From: an uncultured Christensenella sp.
Lineage (GTDB): Bacteria > Bacillota > Clostridia > Christensenellales > UBA1242
Direction of reading: 5' to 3'
DNA length: 8,552 nt
Assembly (NCBI GenBank): GCA_905207515.1
Contig: CAJLLK010000040.1
Location: forward strand, 1-8,552
Each line of letters begins with the position of its first letter. Position 1 is the stretch's first letter. Position numbers and translations under genes: made by a program. The notes under the pieces are model-generated. The model had not been told where the DNA came from. It was given only the letters and a program-made list of their open reading frames with translations, and did not search any database. Positions 1 through 5,908 of the stretch are shown here, one piece after another.

Positions 1-626
1 CCATTACCCAAATCAGAAAACCATGTATCTTTTTCATTTGGTAATTTTTCTAACTGTTTTTTTAATATTTCATATTCTTCATAACTTTCAGATTCTTCAT
101 AAGTGTATTTGCCTTTACCTAATCTAGTTACACCTACATTAAAGTCTCCACCCATAATAATTAATTCACTTGGGTCAATTTTTCTTATTATTCTGTTTAT
201 TTCCTTTGCTGCCAAAACTCTTTCATCTTGATATGTTGATAAATGCACAGAAAATAAATTTATTTTAGTAGTTCCAAATGAAATTCTATTACATAAAATT
301 CCTCTTTGCTCATGATTTATATCAGTAAGAGGCATTAAGTAATTGGTTGAAAAAGAAATAGGAAATCTACTAATAATTCCATCTCCATAATATCCTTCTT
401 CTAATGTAATATTACTTTCCATTGAGCAATAATATAAACCAATTGCTTTACTAAATTCTCTAATTTGATTTCTATCTCCTGCTCTTTTAGTGTACATATC
501 TACTTCTTGTAGAAAAACTATATCTGGATTATAATTTTTAATAACCTCAGCTTGTCTTTGTAAATCAACTATTCCGTCCATTCCTTTTCCATGTGCAACA
601 TTAAAAGTAATAATTTTTAAAATCAT
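1..626 (-). CDS. Endonuclease/exonuclease/phosphatase (EEP) family hydrolase, C-terminus missing
   Basis: I translated this region by hand: an open frame from an ATG at 626-624 runs 208 codons to the window edge with no stop, so only the N-terminal part is present. The EEP-fold metal-dependent motifs appear in order: TFNVAHGKG (Asn9), FLQEVD (Glu41, metal ligand), YGDGIISRFPI (81-90), SVHLS (His128) and GGDFN (Asp161, Asn163). The closing SDH motif expected near residue 230-250 would lie outside the window. Family members cleave phosphodiester or phosphomonoester bonds in nucleic acids, phospholipids or small molecules; the substrate cannot be read from this sequence. There is no signal peptide, so it is probably cytoplasmic. 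A weak ribosome site (GGTG, about 7 nt upstream) and a good promoter (654-682) precede it, and it is separated from tsf by a strong terminator, so it is its own unit. All 11 Arg codons seen are AGA and third positions are nearly all A or T, unlike the neighbouring genes. Confidence 0.88.
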   Translation of the reverse strand, partial: MILKIITFNVAHGKGMDGIVDLQRQAEVIKNYNPDIVFLQEVDMYTKRAGDRNQIREFSKAIGLYYCSMESNITLEEGYYGDGIISRFPISFSTNYLMPLTDINHEQRGILCNRISFGTTKINLFSVHLSTYQDERVLAAKEINRIIRKIDPSELIIMGGDFNVGVTRLGKGKYTYEESESYEEYEILKKQLEKLPNEKDTWFSDLGN

Positions 627-653
627 CTTTTCACCCACTTTTTTTATATTAGC

Positions 654-682
654 ATTATATCAAATTTGCCATTTATAAACAA
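654..682 (-). promoter_or_regulatory. Sigma-A type promoter of the EEP hydrolase gene
   Basis: Read on the minus strand, TTGTTT (682-677) and a perfect TATAAT (659-654) are separated by 17 nt. The start of transcription would fall near 647, giving a leader of about 20 nt before the ATG at 626. It lies just beyond the tsf terminator. Confidence 0.7.
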
Positions 683-690
683 GTGTATAA

Positions 691-735
691 CAATAAAAAA
701 CGAGTAATTTGAAATTACATTTCAAATTACTCGTT
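691..735 (-). terminator. Rho-independent terminator of the rpsB-tsf operon
   Basis: A perfect 17-bp inverted repeat, AACGAGTAATTTGAAAT (699-715) against 719-735, with a 3-nt loop, is followed on the minus strand by a T-run (700-695, then ATTG). It lies 63 nt past the tsf stop. The opposite strand offers only TCTTTT after the stem, so it works best for leftward transcription. The stem is long but AT-rich. Confidence 0.88.
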
Positions 736-798
736 CTTTTCTATGCAACAAATTTAAGTTGCTCTGAACTTTGCATATTAGCAAAATTATTTTCTTTA

Positions 799-1449
799 TT
801 ATCCATTAATTTGTTTTGCAACTTCTTCAGCCAAATTGTCGTTTCTTTTTTCCATTCCTTCGCCAAGTTCAAAGCGAACAAATCTGCGGATAGAAATTTT
901 TTCGCCAATTTTCAAAGTTGCTTCAGTCAAAAGGTCTTTGATTGTGACGTCAGGATTTTTCACGAAATGTTGGTTCAAAAGGCAAACGTCTTCATAAAAC
1001 TTCTTAACTCTTCCTTCAACCATTTTTTCAACAATTGCAGCTGGCTTGCCTTCGTTGAGCGCCTGGGCACGCAAAATTTCTTTTTCGTTTTCAAGTTCTT
1101 TTGGGTCAACTTCAGCTTCGCTGACATATTTTGGGTTTGCAGCAGCGATGTGCATTGCAATGTCTTTTACCAAAGTTTGGAAATCGTCGCTCTTTGCAAC
1201 AAAGTCTGTTTCGCAGTTGACTTCGACCAAAACACCAATTCTGCCGCCCATGTGGATGTAAGAAGCCACCAAGCCTTCAGAAGCAATTCTTCCTTGTTTT
1301 TTGTCGACAGCCTTAAGTCCTCTTTCTCTCAAAAGAACAATGGCTTTTTCAAAATCTCCATTGGCATCAGAGAGTGCCTTTTTGCATTCCATCATGCCAA
1401 CGCCTGTTTGTGCTCTAAGACGAGCAACATCTTGTGCAGTGAAACTCAT
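799..1449 (-). CDS. tsf: Translation elongation factor Ts
   Basis: EF-Ts is the guanine-nucleotide exchange factor that regenerates EF-Tu-GTP in the cytoplasm. The 216-residue product begins with the UBA-like N-terminal domain (residues 1-50; TAQDVARLRAQTGVGMMECK, then ALSDANGDFEKAI) that contacts EF-Tu. The core follows with the diagnostic NCETDFVAKSDDF (78-90; Asp82 and Phe83 of TDFV are the residues that disturb the Mg2+ site), and the sequence ends with a second core segment around KIGEKISIRRF (180-190). I chose the ATG at 1449 rather than the in-frame one at 1467 because AAAGGAG lies 8 nt upstream of it and family members begin Met-x-Phe-Thr-Ala. At 216 residues it is shorter than the E. 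coli protein (about 283) and belongs to the compact class lacking part of the core and coiled-coil region. It follows rpsB after 23 nt, the usual operon order. Confidence 0.97.
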   Translation of the reverse strand: MSFTAQDVARLRAQTGVGMMECKKALSDANGDFEKAIVLLRERGLKAVDKKQGRIASEGLVASYIHMGGRIGVLVEVNCETDFVAKSDDFQTLVKDIAMHIAAANPKYVSEAEVDPKELENEKEILRAQALNEGKPAAIVEKMVEGRVKKFYEDVCLLNQHFVKNPDVTIKDLLTEATLKIGEKISIRRFVRFELGEGMEKRNDNLAEEVAKQING

Positions 1450-1472
1450 AACAAATTCTCCTTTCAAAAATT

Positions 1473-2372
1473 TTATTCAGCTTTTTCTTCTTTAGCTTCA
1501 GTTTTTTCTTCAGTTTTCTGTTCTTCAGTTTTTGTTTCTTTCTTTGGAGCTGGTTTCTTTTTAGGTTTTCTTGCTTTTTTAACTTCTTCGCCAGCTTCAG
1601 CGATTTCCACACTTGGCTTTGCTTGTTCAAGCAAGCTTTCAAGGTCAACAGCTTCGTCGGCATTTTCTTGTTCGTCTTTCTTCATCGAAACGCCTTCTCT
1701 TGCTTCGATAACAGCGTCAGCGATTGCACTTGCGATAAGTTTGACAGAACGAATGGCATCGTCGTTTCCTGGAATGACAACTTCAACACCAGATGGGTCG
1801 CAGTTTGTGTCAACCAAGCTGACAACAGGAATTTTCAAAATGTTTGCTTCATGAACGCAAATTTTTTCGTTTGTTGGGTCAACAACAAAGATAACGCCTG
1901 GAAGTTCTCTCATTTCTTTGATGCCGCCCAAGTTTTTTTCAAGTTTGTCTCTTTCTTGTTTCAAAAGAGCAACTTCTTTCTTTGGCAACAAATCAAATTC
2001 GCCAACTTTTTCCATTTGATTGAGTTTGTTGAGCCTTTCAATTCTGTTTCTGATGGTTTTGAAGTTTGTTAAAGTTCCACCAAGCCAACGAGTGTTCACA
2101 TAAAACATCCCGCATCTTTCTGCTTCTTCTTTGATAGCTTCTTGAGCTTGTTTTTTTGTTCCCACAAAAAGCACGCTCTTTCCGCTTGCCACAACATCAC
2201 GAACAAAACTGTAAGCCTTGTCAACTTGTTGTGATGTGAGTTCCAAATTGATGATATGAATGTCATTTCGAGCAGTAAAAATGAATTCTTTCATCTTTGG
2301 GTTCCACTTTCTGGATTGGTGACCAAAGTGAACACCAGCTTCCAAAAGTTGTTTCATTGAAATAACTGACAT
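1473..2372 (-). CDS. rpsB: 30S ribosomal protein S2 with acidic/basic C-terminal tail
   Basis: S2 joins the 30S subunit late, bridging head and body, and is needed for S1 binding where S1 is present. Residues 1-230 match the family throughout: VISMKQLLEAGVHFGHQ (3-19), RKWNPKM (21-27), NDIHIINLE (36-44), VLFVGTKKQAQEAI (67-80), RWLGGTLTNF (95-104), ELPGVIFVVD (156-165), EANILKIPVVSLVDTN (175-190) and IPGNDDAIRSV (200-210). Residues from about 232 to 299 form a low-complexity tail, first Glu/Ala-rich and then Lys/Pro/Glu/Thr-rich, likely disordered; S2 is commonly 230-260 residues, so this is an extension. The start is fixed by GGGAGG 8 nt upstream of the ATG. It is the first gene of the rpsB-tsf operon, with its own promoter and a leader that may carry autoregulation. 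Confidence 0.98.
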   Translation of the reverse strand: MSVISMKQLLEAGVHFGHQSRKWNPKMKEFIFTARNDIHIINLELTSQQVDKAYSFVRDVVASGKSVLFVGTKKQAQEAIKEEAERCGMFYVNTRWLGGTLTNFKTIRNRIERLNKLNQMEKVGEFDLLPKKEVALLKQERDKLEKNLGGIKEMRELPGVIFVVDPTNEKICVHEANILKIPVVSLVDTNCDPSGVEVVIPGNDDAIRSVKLIASAIADAVIEAREGVSMKKDEQENADEAVDLESLLEQAKPSVEIAEAGEEVKKARKPKKKPAPKKETKTEEQKTEEKTEAKEEKAE

Positions 2373-2555
2373 AAATTTAACCTCCCTTGTTTTTTGTCTT
2401 CCCCATGCGTTTTAACTCTCACAGCCAACCCAAAAATGTTTAACATTCTTTTGCCAACAAACAAATTCAAAAGAAAAATCAAAAACAATTGTTTGAAAGC
2501 GTTCAGGCAACGGGCTCTGAAATGGTCGCTCGGGTGTTTATTTGTCTTCAATGAC
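2373..2555 (-). promoter_or_regulatory. Long rpsB leader with a candidate regulatory hairpin
   Basis: This is the 255-nt gene-free gap between rlmH and rpsB. From the predicted transcription start near 2555 to the ATG, about 180 nt are untranslated. An interrupted hairpin is visible at 2530-2498 on the minus strand: AGCG/CGCT, an asymmetric ACCAT bulge, then TTCAG/CTGAA closing the loop AGCCCGTTGC. Nearer the gene are a possible hairpin CAAA-AG-AATG/CATTTTTG (about 2455-2430) and the GGGAGG ribosome site at 2386-2381. Many ribosomal protein operons are autoregulated by such leaders, so S2 binding here is plausible. I do not match it to a known RNA family. The small frames crossing it have no family resemblance and I do not call them genes. 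Confidence 0.45.
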
Positions 2556-2561
2556 CTTGCA

Positions 2562-2590
2562 AGTATAACACAACAAAAACAAAAAATCAA
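2562..2590 (-). promoter_or_regulatory. Sigma-A type promoter of rpsB-tsf
   Basis: On the minus strand TTGATT (2590-2585) and TATACT (2567-2562) are 17 nt apart, with a T-rich spacer. The -35 box is part of the descending arm and T-run of the rlmH terminator. Confidence 0.72.
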
Positions 2591-2607
2591 GCAATTTGGC
2601 TTGACTT
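2575..2607 (-). terminator. Rho-independent terminator after rlmH
   Basis: On the minus strand TCAAGC (2604-2599), loop CAAATT and GCTTGA (2592-2587) form a perfect 6-bp stem, extendable to 9 pairs with one G-T wobble, followed by TTTTTTGTTTTTG. It starts 21 nt past the rlmH stop and closes the CPBP-CPBP-rlmH operon. Confidence 0.75.
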
Positions 2608-2627
2608 ATTTGAATTTTTTAAAGTTT

Positions 2628-3086
2628 TTATTTATGATAGCTTTTTCCGTTCAAAATTGTGAAACTGCGATAGATTTGTTCCAAAAGCATGATTCTGAAA
2701 AGGTTGTGCGGAAAAGTCATTGGCGAAAACGAAATTTTTTGTTGGCAAAAGTCTTTCACTTTTTGGCTGACGCCGTAAGATCCGCCCACAACAAAAGTGA
2801 CTGTCGAATTTTTTTGCATGATTTTGTTTAAGTTTTCGGCAAATTCCACGCTTGACATTTCTTTTGAATTTATCTCGCACAAAATGCAATGCCCTTTCAA
2901 CTTTTTCAAAATTTCTTCGCCTTCTTTTTCCAAAATCGTGTCAACATTTTCAAGTTGGTTTTGTTCTTTGACTTCCAAAATTGAAAGTTTGCAAAAGGCT
3001 GAAAGGCGTTTGAGATATTCTGCTTGCTCTTCTTTGGAAAATTTTTCTTTCAAATTTCCGACACAAACGATGTTGATTGAAATCAT
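2628..3086 (-). CDS. rlmH: 23S rRNA (pseudouridine1915-N3)-methyltransferase RlmH
   Basis: RlmH is a small SPOUT (trefoil-knot) methyltransferase that uses S-adenosylmethionine to methylate N3 of pseudouridine 1915 in helix 69 of 23S rRNA on the assembled 70S ribosome. The 152-residue product has the family length and landmarks: a start in the form ISINIVCVGNLKEKF (2-16), the SAM-binding loop FVVGGSYGVS (98-107), and the knot and C-terminal block TFPHNLFRIMLLEQIYR (124-140) ending in the conserved NGKSYHK. A longer in-frame start at 3146 would add 20 residues inside the upstream gene without family support. The chosen ATG at 3086 overlaps the upstream TGA as ATGA and has a G-run just upstream, so it is probably translationally coupled to the CPBP gene. 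Confidence 0.97.
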   Translation of the reverse strand: MISINIVCVGNLKEKFSKEEQAEYLKRLSAFCKLSILEVKEQNQLENVDTILEKEGEEILKKLKGHCILCEINSKEMSSVEFAENLNKIMQKNSTVTFVVGGSYGVSQKVKDFCQQKISFSPMTFPHNLFRIMLLEQIYRSFTILNGKSYHK

Positions 3087-4219
3087 AACAACCCCCAAAT
3101 GAAAGTCATGATTGTGATGATTGCAGAGAGTGCAAACGAAGCCCAAAGAAAGATTTTGCTTTTGTTTTCAAGTGATTTGTCTGTTTTTTGAAAGAGAGAA
3201 ACACTCTCCAAATTTTTACCGACGAACTCTGCCAAATCATCGGCGTTGACATAGATGATCTCTTTGCCGTCAGGCGTTTGGTTTGACGAATATTGGTTGT
3301 TTTTGATGTTTTCAATGTCGTTGAAATAACTTTGTCTGATAAATTTTGACGCAAGCTCTTTGTGTTTTTCGGCAAAATTGTAAGTGAAAGCATCTTTTAT
3401 CAAAAACTTTGTCAGTTCCAGAGCAAAAATAAACAGCAAACAAAGCACCAACATAAACATCACAAAACCAAGCACAGGATTTTTGGTCAAGAATTCAGAA
3501 ATTGCCACAAAAATGTTGCCTATTGCCCAACCTTTGTCTCTTGCAAACGAAAGAAAAACGCTGATACCGTTGTTCATGAAGTGAATGATGATGCAAGGAT
3601 AAATCGAACTTGTGCACCAACACAAATATCCCAAAAACAAACCTATAATTGATGCATAGAAAAATTGTTCGATGTTCAAATGCAGAAGCCCAAACAAAAA
3701 GCCAGAAATCAGAATGCTCTTTTTCATGCCAAGGTTTGAGTTGCCTTTCAAAAGCAGCCCGCGATGAAGCGTTTCTTCGCAAATTGCCGGCAAAACAGCC
3801 GTGCAAAGAAGATTTAAAAGCAACACCCACCAAGTTGAAGGCAACGCCGACGAACTGGTCAAAGGTTTATAGCCAAAAAATTGAATTATAGAATTGAAAA
3901 AGCTGGAAACATAGACATTTAAAAAAAAGACTATAACCCCCAAAACTATGGCAACAAGCACAGATTTGTAGGAGATTTTTTTGAAGCTGCAAAATTTAAA
4001 AGTTTCTTTGACCGAACTTTTGCTGAAAATTTTAAACAAGAGAAGCGGCAAAAAAAGAAGCAGACCAAGTTGTGTTACAATGCTCAAAACATAGCCGCCG
4101 TAATCTCCCAAAAAAGAGAAAAGCCCAAAGTTTGAACATATCCTTATAACAACAAAACCAGCCACAACAACAAAATAAATTAAATTTGTGTAAAAATTGA
4201 TTTTTTTGCTTCCTTCCAT
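3083..4219 (-). CDS. CPBP family intramembrane metalloprotease (copy A, proximal to rlmH)
   Basis: A 378-residue polytopic membrane protein of the CPBP family (PF02517, CAAX-processing/bacteriocin-immunity, Rce1-like glutamate intramembrane protease). The three catalytic motifs are intact: CEETLHR (147-153; Glu148, Glu149, Arg153), FGLLH (176-180; His180) and HFMNN (213-217; His213, Asn217). Hydrophobic segments lie near residues 11-34, 43-64, 87-110, 130-146, 168-202, 206-224 and 246-272. A hydrophilic stretch (about 275-353) and a last membrane segment (356-377) follow. Substrates are unknown; relatives process prenylated CAAX proteins in eukaryotes or act in peptide processing and bacteriocin self-immunity. 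The ribosome site GGAG sits 5 nt before the ATG. It lies 48 nt downstream of a second CPBP gene and overlaps rlmH by 4 nt. No bacteriocin precursor or transporter is visible nearby. Confidence 0.9.
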   Translation of the reverse strand: MEGSKKINFYTNLIYFVVVAGFVVIRICSNFGLFSFLGDYGGYVLSIVTQLGLLLFLPLLLFKIFSKSSVKETFKFCSFKKISYKSVLVAIVLGVIVFFLNVYVSSFFNSIIQFFGYKPLTSSSALPSTWWVLLLNLLCTAVLPAICEETLHRGLLLKGNSNLGMKKSILISGFLFGLLHLNIEQFFYASIIGLFLGYLCWCTSSIYPCIIIHFMNNGISVFLSFARDKGWAIGNIFVAISEFLTKNPVLGFVMFMLVLCLLFIFALELTKFLIKDAFTYNFAEKHKELASKFIRQSYFNDIENIKNNQYSSNQTPDGKEIIYVNADDLAEFVGKNLESVSLFQKTDKSLENKSKIFLWASFALSAIITIMTFIWGLL

Positions 4220-4256
4220 AGCTTCTCCGCTATTAGTATATTTGATTTTTCAGACA

Positions 4257-4265
4257 ATTATAACA
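4257..4265 (-). promoter_or_regulatory. Possible extended -10 promoter before CPBP copy A
   Basis: In the 48-nt gap between the two CPBP genes the minus strand reads TGTTATAAT, an extended -10 (TG-n-TATAAT, 4265-4257) directly after the upstream stop codon. No good -35 lies 17 nt upstream. It could give copy A and rlmH an internal start in addition to read-through, since the gap holds no terminator. Confidence 0.4.
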
Positions 4266-4267
4266 CA

Positions 4268-5305
4268 TCACATGGCAGCGTTCATCACAATAAACACAAC
4301 CGCAACAACAATTCCAATCAAAATTGTGATTGGAAATTTTCCAATGCTCATCGGTGGAGCTTGATTGAGTTCGCCCTGTTTTTCCACTTCAATTTTTGAC
4401 TGTTTTCGAAGATAAAATCTGTCAATAAGCCACAAAATCAAAAATGTTATGCCGGCAAGAGCAATCGCAATCAGCACAACCCACCAAGTGATTTCAAAAT
4501 TGAGATTGATGACATTTATTTCTGACAGAAACGAAAGTGTCAGCGTGGCAAAATTGTTGAAAAAGTGGATTAAAATTGGATAGAGCAAATTGTTTGTTCG
4601 CTCAAATGTGAATGCAAGCACACAACCCAAAAGGAAAGGATAGATAAATTGTTGGATGTTTTGGTGCATAAGCGCAAAAAGCAACGCGCTCAAAAAAATG
4701 CTTGTCGTGCTGGAAAATTTTTCTTTCAGCCCTTGAAAAATAACCCCTCTGAAAATCAACTCTTCGCAAATTGCTGGTGCAACTCCCAAAATGAAGAGAT
4801 TGGCAAAATACCAGCCCACAGTGTCAATCGGAAGGTTCAGCGTGCTTTGTTCAAAGCCCAAAACTTCAAACAATTTTCCAAAACAGCCTTCAATCAAAAG
4901 CACCAAGCCCAAAACGGAAATAATTCCGACCAAAGCCGAAAGAAACGATGTCCAAACATTGGCTTTTTTGAAAGAAATGTTGCAAGATTTTTGTTGAATG
5001 CGGCTTGCCTTGTTGTAACAAAGATATACACACAAAAAAACGACCTGCGTCAGAAGCGCATACGGAATTGTAAACCATAAATAATTGGCAAAGAGTTCTT
5101 CCAAAATTGTGCTGCCTTCAGGCGCAGTTATTCCGGCACCGTCTGCGATTGACATGCAGATAAAACAGAAAACAAGCCCAAAAGCAAGTGGCAAAATCAG
5201 TGCAAAAAGAAAGATGTTTCCCGCATCTTTGGTGGTGTAAAAATTTCGTTTTTGAAAAACATTTCTAAGGTCGTCTGAAATTTTTTCAGTTGTTTTTTTG
5301 CTCAT
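4268..5305 (-). CDS. CPBP family intramembrane metalloprotease (copy B, operon head)
   Basis: This 345-residue membrane protein has the same fold and motifs as its downstream neighbour: CEELIFR (180-186; Glu181, Glu182, Arg186), FALMH (210-214; His214) and HFFNN (247-251; His247, Asn251), the glutamate/histidine metalloprotease set of PF02517. Membrane segments are visible around 29-52, 76-97, 118-138, 165-180, 200-214, 220-235, 240-260, 273-297 and 322-341, with a short cytosolic-looking N-terminus (1-25). I placed the start at 5305 because AAAGGAC lies about 6 nt upstream; the in-frame ATG at 5344 overlaps the predicted -10 box. It is the first gene of the leftward operon with copy A and rlmH. 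The two copies share architecture, including an extra C-terminal membrane segment after a hydrophilic link, consistent with an old tandem duplication. The substrate is unknown. Confidence 0.9.
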   Translation of the reverse strand: MSKKTTEKISDDLRNVFQKRNFYTTKDAGNIFLFALILPLAFGLVFCFICMSIADGAGITAPEGSTILEELFANYLWFTIPYALLTQVVFLCVYLCYNKASRIQQKSCNISFKKANVWTSFLSALVGIISVLGLVLLIEGCFGKLFEVLGFEQSTLNLPIDTVGWYFANLFILGVAPAICEELIFRGVIFQGLKEKFSSTTSIFLSALLFALMHQNIQQFIYPFLLGCVLAFTFERTNNLLYPILIHFFNNFATLTLSFLSEINVINLNFEITWWVVLIAIALAGITFLILWLIDRFYLRKQSKIEVEKQGELNQAPPMSIGKFPITILIGIVVAVVFIVMNAAM

Positions 5306-5334
5306 AAAAAGTCCTTTGTTAACAATTTTTCTTA

Positions 5335-5363
5335 ATGATATCACACAAAAAAAGAAATAACAA
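5335..5363 (-). promoter_or_regulatory. Promoter of the CPBP-CPBP-rlmH operon
   Basis: On the minus strand TTGTTA (5363-5358) and TATCAT (5340-5335) are 17 nt apart. The start near 5328 leaves a leader of about 23 nt. It stands back to back with the tadA promoter, the two -35 boxes being 8 bp apart. Confidence 0.6.
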
Positions 5364-5371
5364 ACAAAAAC

Positions 5372-5400
5372 TGGACAAATCTGACAAAAAAGATTAAAAT
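5372..5400 (+). promoter_or_regulatory. Promoter of tadA (thyX probably co-transcribed)
   Basis: TGGACA (5372-5377) and TAAAAT (5395-5400) are 17 nt apart, each matching 5 of 6 consensus bases. The usual distance to the start point puts transcription at about 5405-5407, on or next to the tadA ATG. Confidence 0.6.
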
Positions 5401-5406
5401 AAAAAC

Positions 5407-5853
5407 ATGAAAAATTTTATGGACGAAGCACTGATGCAAGCCGAAAAGGCGTTGAAGAATGATGAAGTTCCAATTGGAGCGGTCATTGTGCGCGACGGGA
5501 AAATCATCTCAAGAGGCTGCAACAAACGCGAAAAAAGCAAAAATGCACTTATGCACGCCGAAATGATTGCCATAGACAAAGCTTGCAAAAAATTGCACGA
5601 CTGGAGATTGGAAAATTGTGAAATGTATGTCACGCTGGAACCTTGCCCGATGTGCGCTGGAGCAATTTTAAACGCCCGAATTGAAAAAGTTGTGTTTGGC
5701 GCAAAAGACAAGACTTCACAAGACGGTCTGTTTGAAAAAATTTTGACCAGCAACCGCCTCAATCACAAAACTGAATTTGTTCAAGACGCATCTTTTGAAG
5801 AAAAGTGCTCAAAAATTTTGACGCAGTTTTTCAAAAGCAAAAGAAAACCTTGA
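5407..5853 (+). CDS. tadA: tRNA-specific adenosine deaminase TadA
   Basis: TadA converts adenosine 34 of tRNA-Arg(ACG) to inosine, letting one tRNA read several Arg codons. The 148-residue product is a complete cytidine/deoxycytidylate deaminase-fold protein: FMDEALMQAEKAL (4-16), VPIGAVIV (21-28), HAE (50-52; His50 zinc ligand, Glu52 proton shuttle), the strand LEPCPMCAGAI (77-87; Cys80 and Cys83 zinc ligands), then ARIEKVVFGAKD (90-101). Length and motif spacing fit tRNA TadA better than guanine or cytosine deaminases. The ATG at 5407 has no Shine-Dalgarno sequence before it, nor does the alternative ATG at 5419, and the predicted promoter would start transcription essentially at the ATG, so a leaderless mRNA is likely. 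Family alignment favours 5407, which keeps the residues before the first helix. thyX follows after 55 nt on the same strand. Confidence 0.96.
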   Translation: MKNFMDEALMQAEKALKNDEVPIGAVIVRDGKIISRGCNKREKSKNALMHAEMIAIDKACKKLHDWRLENCEMYVTLEPCPMCAGAILNARIEKVVFGAKDKTSQDGLFEKILTSNRLNHKTEFVQDASFEEKCSKILTQFFKSKRKP

Positions 5854-5908
5854 TTTTTTCAATTTTTTGTGTTACGGTTAAATCAACAAAAGAAAAAAGG
5901 AGAAGATT

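Noticed and set aside
709..1854. Long plus-strand open frame (381 codons) opposite rpsB and tsf
   Set aside because: It is antisense to two certain genes. Its Phe/Ser/Cys-rich, low-complexity translation is what reverse reading of Lys/Glu-rich genes gives, and I see no ribosome site or family motif.
2479..2495. AAACAATTGTTT palindrome in the rpsB leader as an operator or attenuator
   Set aside because: It has no loop and lies in a low-complexity A/T stretch, with several equally good alternative pairings nearby.
2394..2831. Open frames on both strands across the rpsB leader
   Set aside because: They cross a promoter and terminator, overlap rlmH antisense, lack ribosome sites and show no recognisable motif; the leader explanation fits better.
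4312..4335. Perfect 9-bp inverted repeat TTCCAATCA/TGATTGGAA with a 6-nt loop inside the CPBP copy B gene
   Set aside because: It lies within a hydrophobic coding segment, has no T-run and is near the gene end only by position. It is too short to separate from chance in AT-rich DNA.
3083..5305. CPBP pair as a bacteriocin immunity or phage-defence cassette
   Set aside because: No peptide precursor, ABC transporter, abortive-infection toxin or regulator is nearby; the operon ends in a housekeeping rRNA methyltransferase.
5850..5878. TTGATT-17-TACGGT as a separate thyX promoter
   Set aside because: The -10 matches only 3 of 6 bases. Read-through from tadA across 55 nt without a terminator is simpler, so it is mentioned only in the thyX entry.
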